A stretch of 64,000 nucleotides of DNA from Gadus chalcogrammus (GCF_026213295.1 NC_079414.1:11472362-11536361), one strand, 5' to 3'; numbered from the stretch's first letter, positions 49,701-61,244 are shown. The notes: a model not told the origin generated them from the letters alone. Program-made: numbers and translations.

Positions 49701-50645
49701 ATAGGGGTAGGCAGAGGAGAAGAGATGAGTCTTGAGACGGGACTGGAAGATGGTGAGGGATGCTGTGGAGTTTTGATGTGTGGGTGGAGAGGAGACCAGC
49801 TGAGGAGGATCTGAGGGCCCGGGGGGGTTGGTAGAGGGAGAGAAGGTCAAAGAGATATGGGGGGGCCAAATGGTGGTGGGCTTTGTAGGTGAGGACCAGG
49901 AGTTTGTAATGGATCCGGTGTGAGATGGGGAGCCAGTGGAGATTCTTGAGGACTGGGCTGACGTGGTGCCACGCTTTAGTGTGAGTGAGGAGACGGGCTG
50001 CTGCATTCTGGACCAGTTGGAGTCTGTTGATGGAGGTGGTGGAGATGCCGGCGAGGAGTGAATTGCAATAATCAAGGCGGGAGGAGATGAAGGCATGGAT
50101 GAGTCTTTCTGCAGCGTGGGGTTTGAGGGAGGATCTGATCTTTGCAATATTACGGAGGTGATAGAAGGAGGTTTTGACAGTGTGGCGGATGTGGGGTTCA
50201 AGGGAGAGGGTGGAATCAAAGATTACGCCAAGGTTGCAGGCCTGGGGGAGAGGGAGACCATGGTGCCGTCAGTAGTGAGTGTGGGGGGGTTTGCAAGTTT
50301 ACTGAGGGTGGATTTGGAGCCAATGAGTTCAGTTTTGTTGCTGTTAAGTTTCAGGAAGTTATTTTGCATCCAGAGGGTGAGTGAAGACAGGCAGGATTCA
50401 ATGTGGGAGAGGGGGGGATTCTGGGGGGATTTGGTGCTGATGTAAATCTGGGTGTCGTCGGCATAGCAATGGAAGTCCATGGAGAAATGGCGGAGTAACT
50501 GACCAAGGGGGAGGAGGTAAATGATGAAGAGGAGGGGGCCAAGTACAGAACCTTGGGGAACGCCTTGTGTGACGTGGCTGTGGCAGATGTGTGGTTGTGG
50601 AGGGAGATGAAGTAAGATCTGTCGGAGAGGTAGGAGTGAAGCCAG
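49701..50645 (-). mobile_element. 5'-truncated L2-type LINE, reverse-transcriptase C-terminal part
   Basis: On the minus strand, from ~50640 down to ~49750, pieces of L2 ORF2 are readable in shifting frames: [10 protein letters not shown] (50460s), [19 protein letters not shown] and the C-terminal region ending FQSRLKTHLF. The YADD box and spacing match the intact L2 at 58004-61241. The 5' half (endonuclease and early RT) is absent, and several indels break the frame. Its 3' tail is found at 44283-44418. Confidence 0.7.
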
Positions 50646-50940
50646 TGAAGCCAGCTCTCCGGTACACGCAGTTGGTTATGGTAACCGCTAGCAAAACAGT
50701 CCCGTCCTGGTGGTCGGCTTGCGTCAGCCCCTTAGCAAAAAGCTGCACTTCTAAAGCACACTCGTTTACACTTTTAACAAAATAAACAAACACTCACGCA
50801 AACGCCCGGTTGCAAACGGTAAATAGTATAACTGTTCTTCAAGTTCACTTGAAGCTTTCTCCGACATGACATAGTCTCTTCAGCTTCTTCTCACAGCTTA
50901 TTTTCTTCCATTCTCTGACTTTTTTGTTATACCACGCCCC
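50646..50940. other. Unassigned 0.3-kb stretch
   Basis: On the minus strand a short ORF (EVQLFAKGLTQADHQDG type) and an ATG at 50867 (MSEKASSELEEQLYYLPF) are visible in different frames, with a GTGAGT between them. No family is recognised. It could be a truncated first exon or chance. Confidence 0.25.
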
Positions 50941-50944
50941 TCCG

Positions 50945-51335
50945 ACATTCCGAAAGGTTAGGCCACGTTTATACGTAGCAGGGTACATCGTTTTCAAAAA
51001 AGTTGTCGTTGACATCAAAACGCATAAATACGCCGTCGAGCGCCATTATAACTATGCCAAACCTATGGGCCATGCAAGCCAATCAGAATCCTCAGAATCA
51101 ACAACAACAAATACCACGAGCGTCTTCCTGTAACAAACAAACTGCAAACATAGGGCGCTCATATGACGTTAAGCATTTCCTGGCGCATAATGTGACGCTT
51201 CAGAACCTAAAATCCCGTTTCTCCCCGTTGACACGACAACACATAACCAGCGTTTTCAGAAATCTCCACTTTGGCTGGAGTTTTTAGAAATGATAAACTC
51301 CGGCCAGGGTTTAGATTTCTGAAAATGCCGGCGAT
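50945..51335. repeat. Possible MITE remnant
   Basis: The segment begins GGCCACGTTTATACGTAGC and contains a CTCCACTTTGGCTGGAG hairpin with AGAAAT on each side, a kind of sequence common in fish MITEs. The right end is missing, replaced by the foldback fragment. Confidence 0.35.
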
Positions 51336-51339
51336 GGTA

Positions 51340-51590
51340 TGGTGTGTATACATTTTTATTTTTAATAAACAATCTGTACGCTTACGAAGTTCTCAATGCC
51401 TCGTTTTATATGATTATACTACCAAAGAATTGTCAGGCTACTTTTAGCCTTTTTTAGGGCAGACACCAAATGACGTAACCTGACGTAACGAACAAATCAA
51501 ATAAACAAATCGTTATTGTGAACTGAACTGAAAGAACTAGTTCCCGGAAAATAATCATTTTGCCCATCCCTAGGAATTACCCTTTAATGG
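51340..51590 (+). mobile_element. Partial second copy of the foldback element
   Basis: The right-arm words GTTCTCAATGCCTCGTTTTA and ATTATACTACCAAAGAATTG, and the end GGAATTACCCTTTAA, match 43480-43739. About 95 bp in the middle (near 51465-51560) are not in the first copy and contain GAACTAGTTC-type sequence seen also at 63500-63650. Confidence 0.6.
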
Positions 51591-51699
51591 CCAAGTATGC
51601 TCACATACAGGGAATTTGACATCGGTTGGTGTTCACTCTCTCAGACGGGTAGACGTATACAATATAGAAAGTATACAATATAGACACTAAGCAAACATA

Positions 51700-51905
51700 A
51701 GTAAACAAGCACACACATACACACCGCATACACACACACGCACATGCGCACGAACATACATGGAAACACACACGTCACAAACACACACACACACACCCAC
51801 ACAAACCCACACACGCGCACACACCGCACGTAAAGACAAATGCAGCGCCACATACACGGAAGCGCAAACACACGCACGCACACACACACGCACACACACC
51901 ATACA
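51700..51905 (+). repeat. Interrupted (AC)n low-complexity tract
   Basis: ACAC-rich sequence with scattered G and T. It gives meaningless His/Thr or Cys/Val reading frames. Confidence 0.85.
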
Positions 51906-52245
51906 TCAAGACAAAGGCAGCGACACACTCGCAGAGCTAAAGGTACGGCCACACCAACCGCGTTACCCGCGTACGACGCGTATAAAATCGGGAATTTTTC
52001 CATAGGGAACCATTGGTTTACGCGTGTATGAGCTGCGTAGATGCGTTACATGCGCTAAAGCAACATTTTAGCCGCGTTAGCTGCGTATATATACGCACCT
52101 ACGCGCGGAGTTCAGAAAATTGAACTTTTTATGGTGCGGCCACACCAACCGCGTTGGATAACGCGAGTAACGCGCCTAACCTGACGCTTGACCAGTGTGT
52201 GGTGGTTCAACGCTTCCAACGCGTCAACGCAGCTAGATGAGTCCA

Positions 52246-52821
52246 TGTCCATGCAAGTGAACGGAGCGTTCCCTCTTCGTCATAACTATCAAACCAAACA
52301 TCCTTCACATTCACTGAGCGAACATTATGAAAGTAAAATGCACATTTCTCGCTAAAAATGTTTCCATAAACGCATTTAATGGCGTAACTATGTAACTATT
52401 TCCACCCAGAATAAAGAAAGATGTCGGCCGTGGCTGCGCTGGAGTCCGAGGTAGGAAACCCAAACGCCGCCGTGTTTGGGTGCATGATAGAGTTTAGATC
52501 GGGTTAGATTAAATAATCTCGGATATAAATAACAATAATCTGGTTAAATAACTTCACATGGTGTGTCTGGTGTGTTTCCAGCATTCGTAGTGTTGATCAG
52601 CAGATATATAGTCCGCCAAGACGTTGAGGTTGCTAAGCAACCAGAGACTCTGTCCATGCAAGTGAACGGAGCGTTCCCTCTTCGTCATAACTATCAAACC
52701 AAACATCCTTCACATTCACCGAGCGAACATTATGAAAGTAAAATGCACATTTCTCGCTAGAAATGTTTCCATAAACGCATTTAATGACGTAACTACGTTA
52801 CTATTTCCACCCAGAATAAAG
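52246..52821 (+). repeat. 171-bp direct repeat pair
   Basis: 52246-52416 and 52651-52821 are nearly identical (TGTCCATGCAAGTGAACGG to CCCAGAATAAAG), 405 bp apart. The left flank of the second copy (CAGCATTCGTAGTGTTGAT, near 52580) recurs at 54056. CG-rich palindromic words (GCGGCCACACCAACCGCGTT) precede the first copy at 51947 and 52134. Confidence 0.7.
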
Positions 52822-52866
52822 GGTAACACTTTACTTGAAGGTAGTCATAAGAGTGACATGACATTG

Positions 52867-53135
52867 TCTGTCATTACCATATCAGGAAGGATGAACTGAC
52901 TGTAATGACATCATTATGACAATGTAATGACAAAATTCTTTGACCTAAAGTAAAGTGGTAGCATTTTGATCTGTCATTAACATATCATGAAGGATAAACT
53001 GACTGTCATGACATCATTATGACAATGTAATGAAGAAATTCTTTGACCTAAAGTAAAGTGGTAGCATTTTGATCTGTCATTAACATATCATGAAGGATAA
53101 ACTGACTGTTATGACATCATTATGACAAAGTTTTT
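52867..53135 (+). repeat. 103-bp tandem repeat, ~2.6 copies
   Basis: TCTGTCATTA begins at 52867, 52970 and 53073, and GACATCATTATGACAA occurs once in each unit. GGGTAACACTTTACTTGAAGG lies just before it, a word typical of the ends of widespread fish repeats. Confidence 0.8.
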
Positions 53136-53854
53136 ATTATCATTATCATTAACATTGACAATTTTATTTTCTCAAACATATGAACTGGTTGTCACAACAT
53201 CATACACGTTATAATTAGCTTAGAAACAGGACCTCTTCTGCCCAACACCCACCCACTCAGGAACTAAACAATACCATAATATTCATAACATGCATGCTCA
53301 TGCATAATGACATTCAATAAAGAACAGACAGTAACTATTTATGAAAAATAAAAATAAAATGGAAGAAACATGTCTGTCATGACTGACTGTCAAAAGTGAT
53401 TACTCGCGCCAACACGTTGAAAGCCTATAATGAGCAGATCGATCAGTTGAGACTTTCTTTCTTTGCTGGAACACGGTTGCGTTACGTAAGCATGATTTAT
53501 TATTGATTTTGATTTATTATTTAGGCCTAATTATTTATTGATAGGCCTATATTGCGACATTCACAGTAAACATTGGCCTTTGTGTTTTTGTAATCATAAT
53601 TTAGACTACGTATGATTGTAATGACGTTGTTTGGTATTAGGACTAGCAGTAGGCCTAAATAATTTTTCAGTTAGGCTATCATTTTTTGCACCAGGCTATT
53701 GTTAGCTGAGAGGCGATAATCATGTCAGTCTGTAGCCTATTATTTGATTTAAAATGGAATAGCAATTTCGGCAGAATATGTTATGGTAGTTAAGTTAAGT
53801 TATCCTTCATTGGGTTAGGGTTAGGGTTGGTCTGTTCTGTTTTAATGTGTCGCT

Positions 53855-53985
53855 GTTATGTATAAAACATCGGTCATCGGGAAAATAAGCCCCGACAGGG
53901 CGAACCGGCTTGCTTCACCCTGAAGGTGGTGCTTGTGGCTTATTTTCGACAATGACCGGTGACGTTCTATACATTATCCCGCTTG
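53855..53985. repeat. ~125-bp foldback hairpin
   Basis: The left arm (TATGTATAAAACATCGGTCA then GGGAAAATAAGCC) pairs with the right arm (GGCTTATTTTCGACAATGAC then GTTCTATACATTAT). It is probably a small MITE. Confidence 0.6.
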
Positions 53986-54584
53986 TTACATGGCTACTTG
54001 CCAAAACGAAAAAAATAACTTCACACGGTGTGTCTTTTTACAATTGATCTGTTACCAGCATTCGTAGTGTTGATTAGCAGAGAAATAGTCCGCCAAAGAC
54101 CAACGTCTTTGGCGTCGCCTAGCAACCGAGTACGCTTGGGTCACCGAGTACGCTGGGATAAAAAAATATATATATCCCCTTTCCTTGACAGCGGTCAATT
54201 ATACGTTAAGATCGTAAGCGTTTCTGAATAAAATAGCTTTTGAGTAGCTTAGCTCTTTTATTGACCAAGTAGGCCTAATGCGGTATCTCCATAAAAGTTA
54301 CATTTTTTCAAGCATTTCTGAACAAATAAAACTGCTTGTCCCCCAGTGATGATAGATTGGGCCGGAATCTTGCAACACTGGCGACCCCCATGACGGCAGA
54401 GGGAGAGTTATTATCATTTTGAAATAATGTTAATTATGTTTAATTAAAAAATATATATTACTTAATTCTAATTCTAATCTTATAGACAATAATACAGTTG
54501 GAACATTTAACACAATTAAACAAATTCAACTCTTTTTCCTTTCGAAAAAAGATTTGAATAATTATCACAAAAGTGCTCTTCAAG

Positions 54585-54680
54585 ATCAGAATCAGAATTC
54601 TTTTAATGGCCAAGTATATTCACACATACAGGAAATTGACTTGGTGTGGTTGGTGCATAAGACATGAGACATAACATAAC
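54585..54680 (+). repeat. Dispersed fish repeat, 3'-end type
   Basis: TTTTAATGGCCAAGTATATT then CACACATACAGGAAATTGAC is repeated in shortened form at 51585-51640 (AATGGCCAAGTATGCTCACA). It resembles a LINE/SINE 3' end; the family is not assigned. Confidence 0.4.
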
Positions 54681-55139
54681 AACAAAAAAGCATTAACAAG
54701 AACAAAGGACAAATGTTTTTTAAGATAATAATAAATAATTGGGCATAGAAGGGCAGGTTAGTTTGAGTACGTAAACCCAGAGTCATTGTGATGCAGGGGG
54801 CTTGTTTGTGAGCCCAACTGCCGTGGGGAAAAAACTGAAGATGCAGAACTGTTAGACTGTTAACAAGGCGTTAATGCTTTGAGAAATGCATTTGTCTATT
54901 AGTGAAATCAAAATCATGTTATGGCCTTGATGCCCTGGCATGTGGCCTTTGTGCCCTCAAAAAAATTGCCCCGCTGCAGGCCATGTGGCCTCGCCCCTCA
55001 TATCACGAAATTCCAGGCATGCGTACCATACAAATAGATCGCAGCAAGTTAACATTTTGGCAAGTTTGGTCTCATATGTAGTGGTTATCTGCCATCCTCT
55101 TTATAATGAAAATTTGCCATTTTAATCACTGTTTAAGTC

Positions 55140-55880
55140 GGTTCAGACAACTAATGGGTATTTGCGCCTGTTTCTGATTTCCTATGCTACTGTATGTAAC
55201 TTAGTCCCCATCTTCTATTTTGTGTGTTCTGCAGCATCTGGATTTGACTGTTGCCCATTGACTGTTCGCTTAATCAAGTAAGATACTTTCTGGTTTCTTA
55301 AAATGTAATGTTGCAGACACATTTTCTAGCAGTTGGAGCATTTCCTGCAGAAAATGCGGTTAAATGGCTTAAATCAAGTGAAGGGATTCGGTTCATACAA
55401 CTAATGGGTATTTGCGCCCGTTTCTGATTTCTTATGCTACTGTATGGGACTTGGTCCCCATCTTCTATTTTGTGTTTTCTGCAGCATCTGGATTTGACTG
55501 TTGCCCATCCCCTACAATTGCCTCTGCTGGGTTTGCTTTATTAAGTAAGATACTTTCTGGTTTCTTGAAATGCAATGTTGCTTACACATTTTCTAGCAGT
55601 TGGAGCATTTCTTGCAGAAAATGCGGTTAAATGGCTTAAATCAAGTGAAGGGATTCGGTTCATACACAACTAATGGGTATTAGCGCCCGTTTCTGATTTC
55701 TTATGCTACTGTATGGTACTTGGTCCCCATCTTCTATTTTGTGTGTTCTGCAGCATCTGGATTTGACTGTTGCCCGTCCCCTACAATTGCCTTTTGCTGG
55801 GTTCGCTTCATCAAGTAAGATACTTTTTTGTTTGTTAAAATGTAATGTTGCTTACATATTTTCTAGCAGTTGGAGCGCTT
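55140..55880 (+). repeat. Three tandem ~250-bp repeats
   Basis: The three copies begin with ACTAATGGGTATTTGCGCC-like sequence near 55150, 55400 and 55670. Each contains TTCTGCAGCATCTGGATTTG and ends at TTCTAGCAGTTGGAGC. Each has an acceptor-like CTGCAG and a donor-like AAGTAAGATAC enclosing 43, 60 and 61 bp. The unequal lengths argue against a coding exon. Confidence 0.7.
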
Positions 55881-56352
55881 GGCCATAGAACAAATAATGA
55901 TACTACTACGACTACTAATAATAACTACACAATGCATTTCCTGCAGAAAATGGCAACAAATAGCTAATGTGATCAAGTTTGAATACATTTGAAATAAAAT
56001 ATAGAATAGTTGTGCTGTTCTGTTCGCAATTTCCAGCTGAACTATAGACTGAAAACCTTTCAATCAACCAAAAACCCACCCAAAACGTATATCGCCTGAC
56101 ATCGGATAAATCATATACTTAAGCTTGACTAATGCATCATGAATCAAATCTCTATTTCTATGTTCTTGTCTAGTTTGTAGCAATGAAACAGACAACACCA
56201 TCATTCAACAATGTGTTTATTTAAATACAACAGTAGAAACAATGATCAATAATACAAAAAAAATCATCATCATCATCAATAATAATAATATTCTGTGCAG
56301 CTCTACAGCTAATTTGAAACTCATGTTCATTTTAACATAATTTAAATTCTAG

Positions 56353-56479
56353 ACAACTACAAAGATGCCATGAGAATCTTGAAGCAGTATCAGAATGGCT
56401 GCAACACCTCAGATCTGCAATCTGAGGCAGAGCTTGAGCATGAGGTTGAGCTGCCAGATAAAAGGAACAGGAAGCCAGT
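56353..56479 (+). CDS. DUF4806-family gene, upstream exon a
   Basis: The acceptor is AATTCTAG|ACAAC and the donor CCAGT|GTAAGT. The frame is D-NYKDAMRILKQYQNGCNTSD, then LQSEAELEHEVELPDKRN. The pattern Y-x-x-A-x-x-x-x-x-x-x-x-x-x-x-T-S-D followed by an acidic stretch and basic R-K is typical of the region before the linker in fish DUF4806 proteins. It needs one base from an earlier exon that I could not find upstream. Confidence 0.55.
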
Positions 56480-56632
56480 GTAAGTGTGTTCTGTCTTGTT
56501 TTTGTCATGTTTCTTCAGTAATAGAAAGGTTTTTTCCCGTAGCATTCAAAAATAGACCAGAGATGCTTGACCTACATGTATATTTGGCAATTTTGAGATT
56601 GCAATAACCCTAATGATACGGTTACTTAACAG

Positions 56633-56736
56633 CCATCGTTTCGGAGACTCTGACCAGAGCGAAGAAGAAGTGGAAAATGGTGACGTAGTGTCTCAGTTCG
56701 AAGCACTACCAGTTCGAAGCCCAAGCCAATTGCAGA
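56633..56736 (+). CDS. DUF4806-family gene, exon b
   Basis: The acceptor is CTTAACAG|CCATC and the donor GCAGA|GTAAGT. It continues exon a in phase and reads HRFGDSDQSEEEVENGDVVS, then QFEALPVRSPSQLQ. It is an acidic, Ser-rich, disordered linker. Confidence 0.5.
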
Positions 56737-56830
56737 GTAAGTAATAATCTCTTAACATCTTGATAACAAATATATTAGAGATATGGTTAACATTCGTAGT
56801 ACTAAAGATATTCCCCTCACGTGCATCCAG

Positions 56831-56896
56831 CTCCACCATCTCGCCGAGTGCCAGGCAGTAGATTCACTGCTCCTCAACCTGGAGAAAACTGTCTAG
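56831..56896 (+). CDS. DUF4806-family gene, linker exon c
   Basis: A 66-nt exon (acceptor GCATCCAG|CTCC, donor CTAG|GTAAAT), symmetric in phase. It encodes PPSRRVPGSRFTAPQPGENC. Confidence 0.45.
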   Translation, partial: LHHLAECQAVDSLLLNLEKTV

Positions 56897-57306
56897 GTAA
56901 ATTACTGATAATAATTTTGAATACAGTGGCCCCATCTATCGTAACACAGCAATGGTCATTCATCTCAGATTTTCTGCATACTCTATTGAAATTGCCACTT
57001 TCAAAATCTCAGCCAAATATTTTGTCAGCTAAAAACTTCTGCATTCATGCAATATTGTGAAAAGTCTGAAAAGTCTTAGCATCCAGCATGTAATATTAAA
57101 TTAATCATTTATCAGTATCAAATTGTATTGAAACACATTGTCAATCCATTCATGGGGTTGAAATAGGTAGTGCATACCAAAATGAAACATACAAATTAAT
57201 GTTCAGCGTGACCAGAGATTTTTTGTTTTACCATTGTTTGGCCCTGTAGCTCGCAGCCTACCATGGTTAACAGATCAAACATTTAATACCAATTTATCTC
57301 CCTTAG

Positions 57307-57390
57307 CATCTCAGCATAGGGCAGGACTGCATCACCCTATATCCTCTCAACTCCCTGCACCCAGATTTAACATGCAGAGAGTTACTCAAG
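57307..57390 (+). CDS. DUF4806-family gene, linker exon d
   Basis: An 84-nt exon (acceptor CCCTTAG|CATC, donor TCAAG|GTAGGG), symmetric in phase. It encodes a Pro/His/Gln-rich linker beginning ASQHRAGLHHPISSQ. Confidence 0.45.
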
Positions 57391-57467
57391 GTAGGGACTG
57401 ATATATTGAAAACTGAAATATTAATGAATAGAAAGGCCCTATTGGTATTATCAGTCATGGTTAACAG

Positions 57468-57630
57468 ATGACTCTCGCACACCGCCCACCTCACTATGGG
57501 CCAGGAACTGCAGTCCCTCCTCAACTCCCTCCACCCCCGGCACCAGCCCTCAACATGGAGCCTTCTTCAAGCCTGGCCTACAGACCAACATGGCGAGGGG
57601 GAAGGATGGCCGATACCATTCCCTGCTCTG
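57468..57630 (+). CDS. DUF4806-family gene, linker exon e
   Basis: The acceptor is TTAACAG|ATGAC and the donor CTCTG|GTGAGT. The exon is 163 nt. In phase with exon d it encodes DDSRTPPTSLWARNCSPSST and ends with two bases of a codon. The next recognisable exon (61245) needs only one base, so either an exon is missing between them, now around the LINE insertion, or one boundary is wrong. Confidence 0.4.
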
Positions 57631-57777
57631 GTGAGTAATAACCGACAAATACTGGAGGGTCATTCTGTGCCACAGATTTTGGAAACAATTCTGACAACCA
57701 TCACATATTTTCCTCAAACTTTGTCTATAACTTTTGTCATTAATTAATAATGTCAATAGCTAATGTCGGTATTATGA

Positions 57778-60700
57778 GTAATAATAATAATAATAATAAT
57801 ACATTTAATTTAGAGGCGCCTTTCAAGACACCCAAGGTCACCTTACATAGCATATAGTCATCATACATTTTTTAAAAAAACAAGACATTGTGGAAAAAAT
57901 AAATAAATAAATAAATAAACATAAGCAATAAGAAATAAATAAAACAAAAACAAGACAAAAAAAAACAAAACAAAGAAAAAAAAACAATCAAAACAGTGAT
58001 CAGTTAGACGTTGTGTGCGAGTTTGAACAGGTGAGTTTTGAGTTGTGACTTGAAGGTTGTAATGGTGTCTGACTGTTTTATGTGTGGGGGGAGGGAGTTC
58101 CAGAGCCTGGGTGCTGAACAGCTGAATGACCGGGCACCCATTGAAGTGAGTCGTGATGTGGGGATACATAGTAGTCCAGCAGAGGTTGAGCGGAGGGAGC
58201 GGGAGGGAGTGTATTCTTGGAGGAGGTCGCAGAGATAACTGGGGGCTAGGTTGTGGAGAGCTTTGTAGGTGAGGAGTAGGGTTTTGTATTGGATGCGGTA
58301 GTGTACTGGGAGCCAGTGAAGTTGAATGAGGACAGGGGTGATGTGGTCAAATGATTTGGTGCGGGTGATGATCCGGGCGGCTGAGTTTTGAATGATCTGC
58401 AGTCTGTTGATGAGTTTGGTGGGGAGTCCGGTGAGGAGGGCGTTGCAGTAGTCTATGCGTGATGTGACAAATGAGTGAACTAGGATTTCAGTGCTGGATT
58501 GGGTCAGTGATGGGCGGAGTCTGGCGATGTTGCGGAGGTGGAAGAATGCAGTCCGGGTGATTGTTGTGAATATGGGGTGCGAATGAGAGGGTGTTGTCCA
58601 GGATGACGCCGAGGCTCTTTACTTTGGAGGAGAAGGGTACTGGGAATCCATCGATAATTATGAGTGGAGCTGGGGTGTGTTGTGATTTAGTGAGGGTGGA
58701 TTTGGATCCGATGAGCAGGGCCTCGGTCTTGTTTCCATTGAGTTTCAGGAAGTTCCTGCTCAACCAGCTCCGGATCTCTTCCAGGCACGTGATGAGGGAG
58801 GTGGGGGGGATGGCAGCGGTGGGTTTGGTGGAGATATAGACCTGTGTGTCGTCAGCGTAGCAATGAAAATGGACCCCATGGTGACGGAGGAGTGTGCCCA
58901 GCGGGAGGAGGTAAGTGGTGAAGAGGAGTGGACCCAAGACTGACCCCTGGGGGACACCCAGTGAGACACCTGAACACCCAGACTTGTGGTTGCTTAGTTG
59001 AACAAATTGTTGACGGCCGGTGAGGTAGGATGTAAACCAGGAGAGTGCAGCACCAGTGATCCCAATACCAGCTAGGCGGTCCAGGAGCAGAGGGTGGGAG
59101 ATGGTGTCGAATGCTGCGCTGAGATCGAGGAGGATGAGAATGGTGAGTAATCCAGAGTCGGCTGCAAGGAGGAGGTCATTGGTGATTTTGACTAGGGCTG
59201 TTTCAGTGCTGTGTTTTGGACGGAAGCCAGATTGGAACGGTTCGTGGAGATTGTTAGTGTCGAGGTGGGACTGTAGTTGTGCGGCAACCACCCTTTCAAG
59301 TGTTTTGGAGATGAAAGGGAGATTGGAGATGGGCCGGTAATGGTTAAGGTCAGTTGGGTCAGCACCAGGTTTTTTTAGGATGGGAGTGATGGCAGCCAGC
59401 TTGAGAGTGGGGGGTACAGTACCAGTAGTGAGGGAGGAGTTAATTATGTTGGTGATCATGGGGGAGATGGACGGAAGACATGCTTTGACAAGGGAGGTGG
59501 GAAGAGGATCGAGCTGACAGGTGGTGGTTTTGGCTTTGCGGATGAATTCTGAAACGGTCTGTTCTGTTACTAGGGTGAAGTCAGAGAGGGAGCTGATGAG
59601 AGGTTGGCCAGAGGTGATCATCCAGGGTGGGTCATCAGAGGGGGTGCGAGATGAGGCCAGTTGTTGGTGAATGGTGTTGATTTTAGAGCTGAAGAAGTCA
59701 AGGAACGCAGTGCATTGGGTGGTGGAAATGTCTGGAGGGAGAGATTTAGGAGGCTGAAGTAAGTGGCTGACTGTTGAGAAGAGGACTCTGCTGTTGCCTG
59801 TACCAATGTTGATGAGGTTGGAGTAGTTTGAGGTTTTGGCAGTGGTGAGGGCATTCTTGTAGTGATGGAGGTGGTCCGAATACATTTGGCGGTGTACAGT
59901 GAGTTGAGTCTTATTGTAGAGTCGCTCCAGTCGACGACCAGTGGCTTTGAGCTGGCGCAGATGAGGAGTGAACCAGGGAGCAGTGTGGGTGAATGAGACT
60001 GAGCGGGTTTTCAGGGGGGCCAGGGTGGTGAGGGAGGAGGAGAGGCAGTTATTGTAGTGAGTCACCAGGTCAGTCAGGGAGGAAGCTGGGGGAGGGTTGG
60101 GGTAGGAGCTGATCATGGTGGAGAGGTCTGTGGTGTTGATAAGTTTGATGTTTCTGAAGGAGATGGTCCGTTGTTCCTTGGTTTTGTGTAGTTGGGTATG
60201 AATGTCAAAAAGTACAGCTTTGTGGTCAGAGATGGGGAAATCAATGACATCAAGGTTAGTGGGAGTGATGTCAGTGCAGCAGATTAAATCCAGAATGTGA
60301 CCTTTGTTATGGGTTGGGAGGTTGACATGTTGTGTGATGCCAAGACAGTCCAGAAGTGATGTGAAGTCATTAGCAAAAGTACAGGATGGGTTGTCAATGT
60401 GGATGTTGAAATCACCAAGGAGGATAACAGTGGGGGACATTGCACATACAGATGTAAGTAGTGATGAGAATTCATTGAGGAAAACGGCGGAGGGTTTTGG
60501 TGGTCTGTAAATGGTGACAATGATAGTGGGTTTGGGGCCTGAGAGTTTTACAGCTAGACATTCAAAGGAGGAATGAAGGGGGACTGTGACAGTGGTGACT
60601 TTGATGTTATCACGATGGAGGAGAGCAAGGCCACCCCCCCTCCCATTAACCCGGGGTTTACTAATAAAAGAAAAACCTGGTGGGACAGCTTCATTTAGAT

Positions 60701-61200
60701 GGGAGAAGTCATTTGGTTGTTGCCAGGTCTCAGTGAGGCAGAGAATATCTAGGCTCTGGTCAACAATAAAGTCATTTATCAAAAGGGCCTTATTACTGAG
60801 GGATCTGGTGTTCAGCAGACAGAGTTTCAGACAGGTGAGTGGAGTGTAGCAGGTTGCTTTGAGCAGAGGGGACAGTACACTGTGATTGACGGGACTGACC
60901 GTACGGGCTGTGCGAGGAGGGGGGCGGGGCCCAGTGGACCAGAAGGAGCGGATGTTTTTGTTGCTGGTGTGAGTGTACTGAAAATTCCGTCCAGAGCCTC
61001 GGTGGATGTATTTTGGTCGTTTGAGAATGTCCTGGTGGTGGGATGCAAGCTGAGGTGGTTGGGTCCTTGAGAAGATCCGTAGACGTAACATCTCCGTTAC
61101 CGAGTAACGGAGCGGCAGAGATGCGCTCGTTACGTGAGAGTCAAACATAGCGCAATCCAGAGGAACAGGTGTAATGAGGATAAACACTGAAACGTGATAT
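57778..61200 (-). mobile_element. Near-full-length L2-type LINE, antisense in a host intron
   Basis: The element is read from ~61.2 kb downwards. Its 3' UTR (58003-57803) contains poly-A and AAATAAAT stretches, and the end is a (TTA)n tract at 57778-57802. The word GGTGACCTTGGGTGTCTTGA before the tail is typical of fish LINE 3' ends. No target duplication could be seen, and the 5' border is approximate. A perfect 9-bp hairpin (CTCCGTTAC CGA GTAACGGAG) lies at about 61090 near the 5' end. Confidence 0.75.
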
Positions 61201-61241
61201 ATTTGATACACTACATTTGAGCTATATTTCATGTTTGTCAA
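58004..61241 (-). pseudogene. L2-type LINE ORF2: AP endonuclease + reverse transcriptase (one frameshift)
   Basis: The 917-codon frame 61241-58488 starts upstream of the likely Met at residue ~49. An AP-endonuclease domain follows (LLNTRSLSNK near 141-150, LCLTETW, LLGDFNIHID, ISDHKAVLF). The reverse-transcriptase domain then carries [56 protein letters not shown] and the catalytic YADD at ~795-798. After FAPHIHN (about 58567) one extra base shifts the frame. The other frame is then open through the usual L2 C-terminus (HWLP-type and [10 protein letters not shown] words) to TAA at 58004-58006. Everything else looks intact, so the copy is young but, as written, inactive. Confidence 0.85.
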
Positions 61242-61244
61242 CAG

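Noticed and set aside
48117..49814. Plus-strand ORFs opposite the SWIM/YqaJ gene (48117-48320, 49127-49318, 49431-49814)
   Set aside because: No motifs; they are shadows of the minus-strand gene and the L2 fragment.
51687..52031. Cys/Val-rich and His/Thr-rich open frames
   Set aside because: They come from the AC-rich low-complexity tract.
53810..53830. Telomere-like GGGTTAGGGTTAGGGTTGG
   Set aside because: Only about three units inside ordinary intergenic DNA; not a telomere or clear internal telomeric array.
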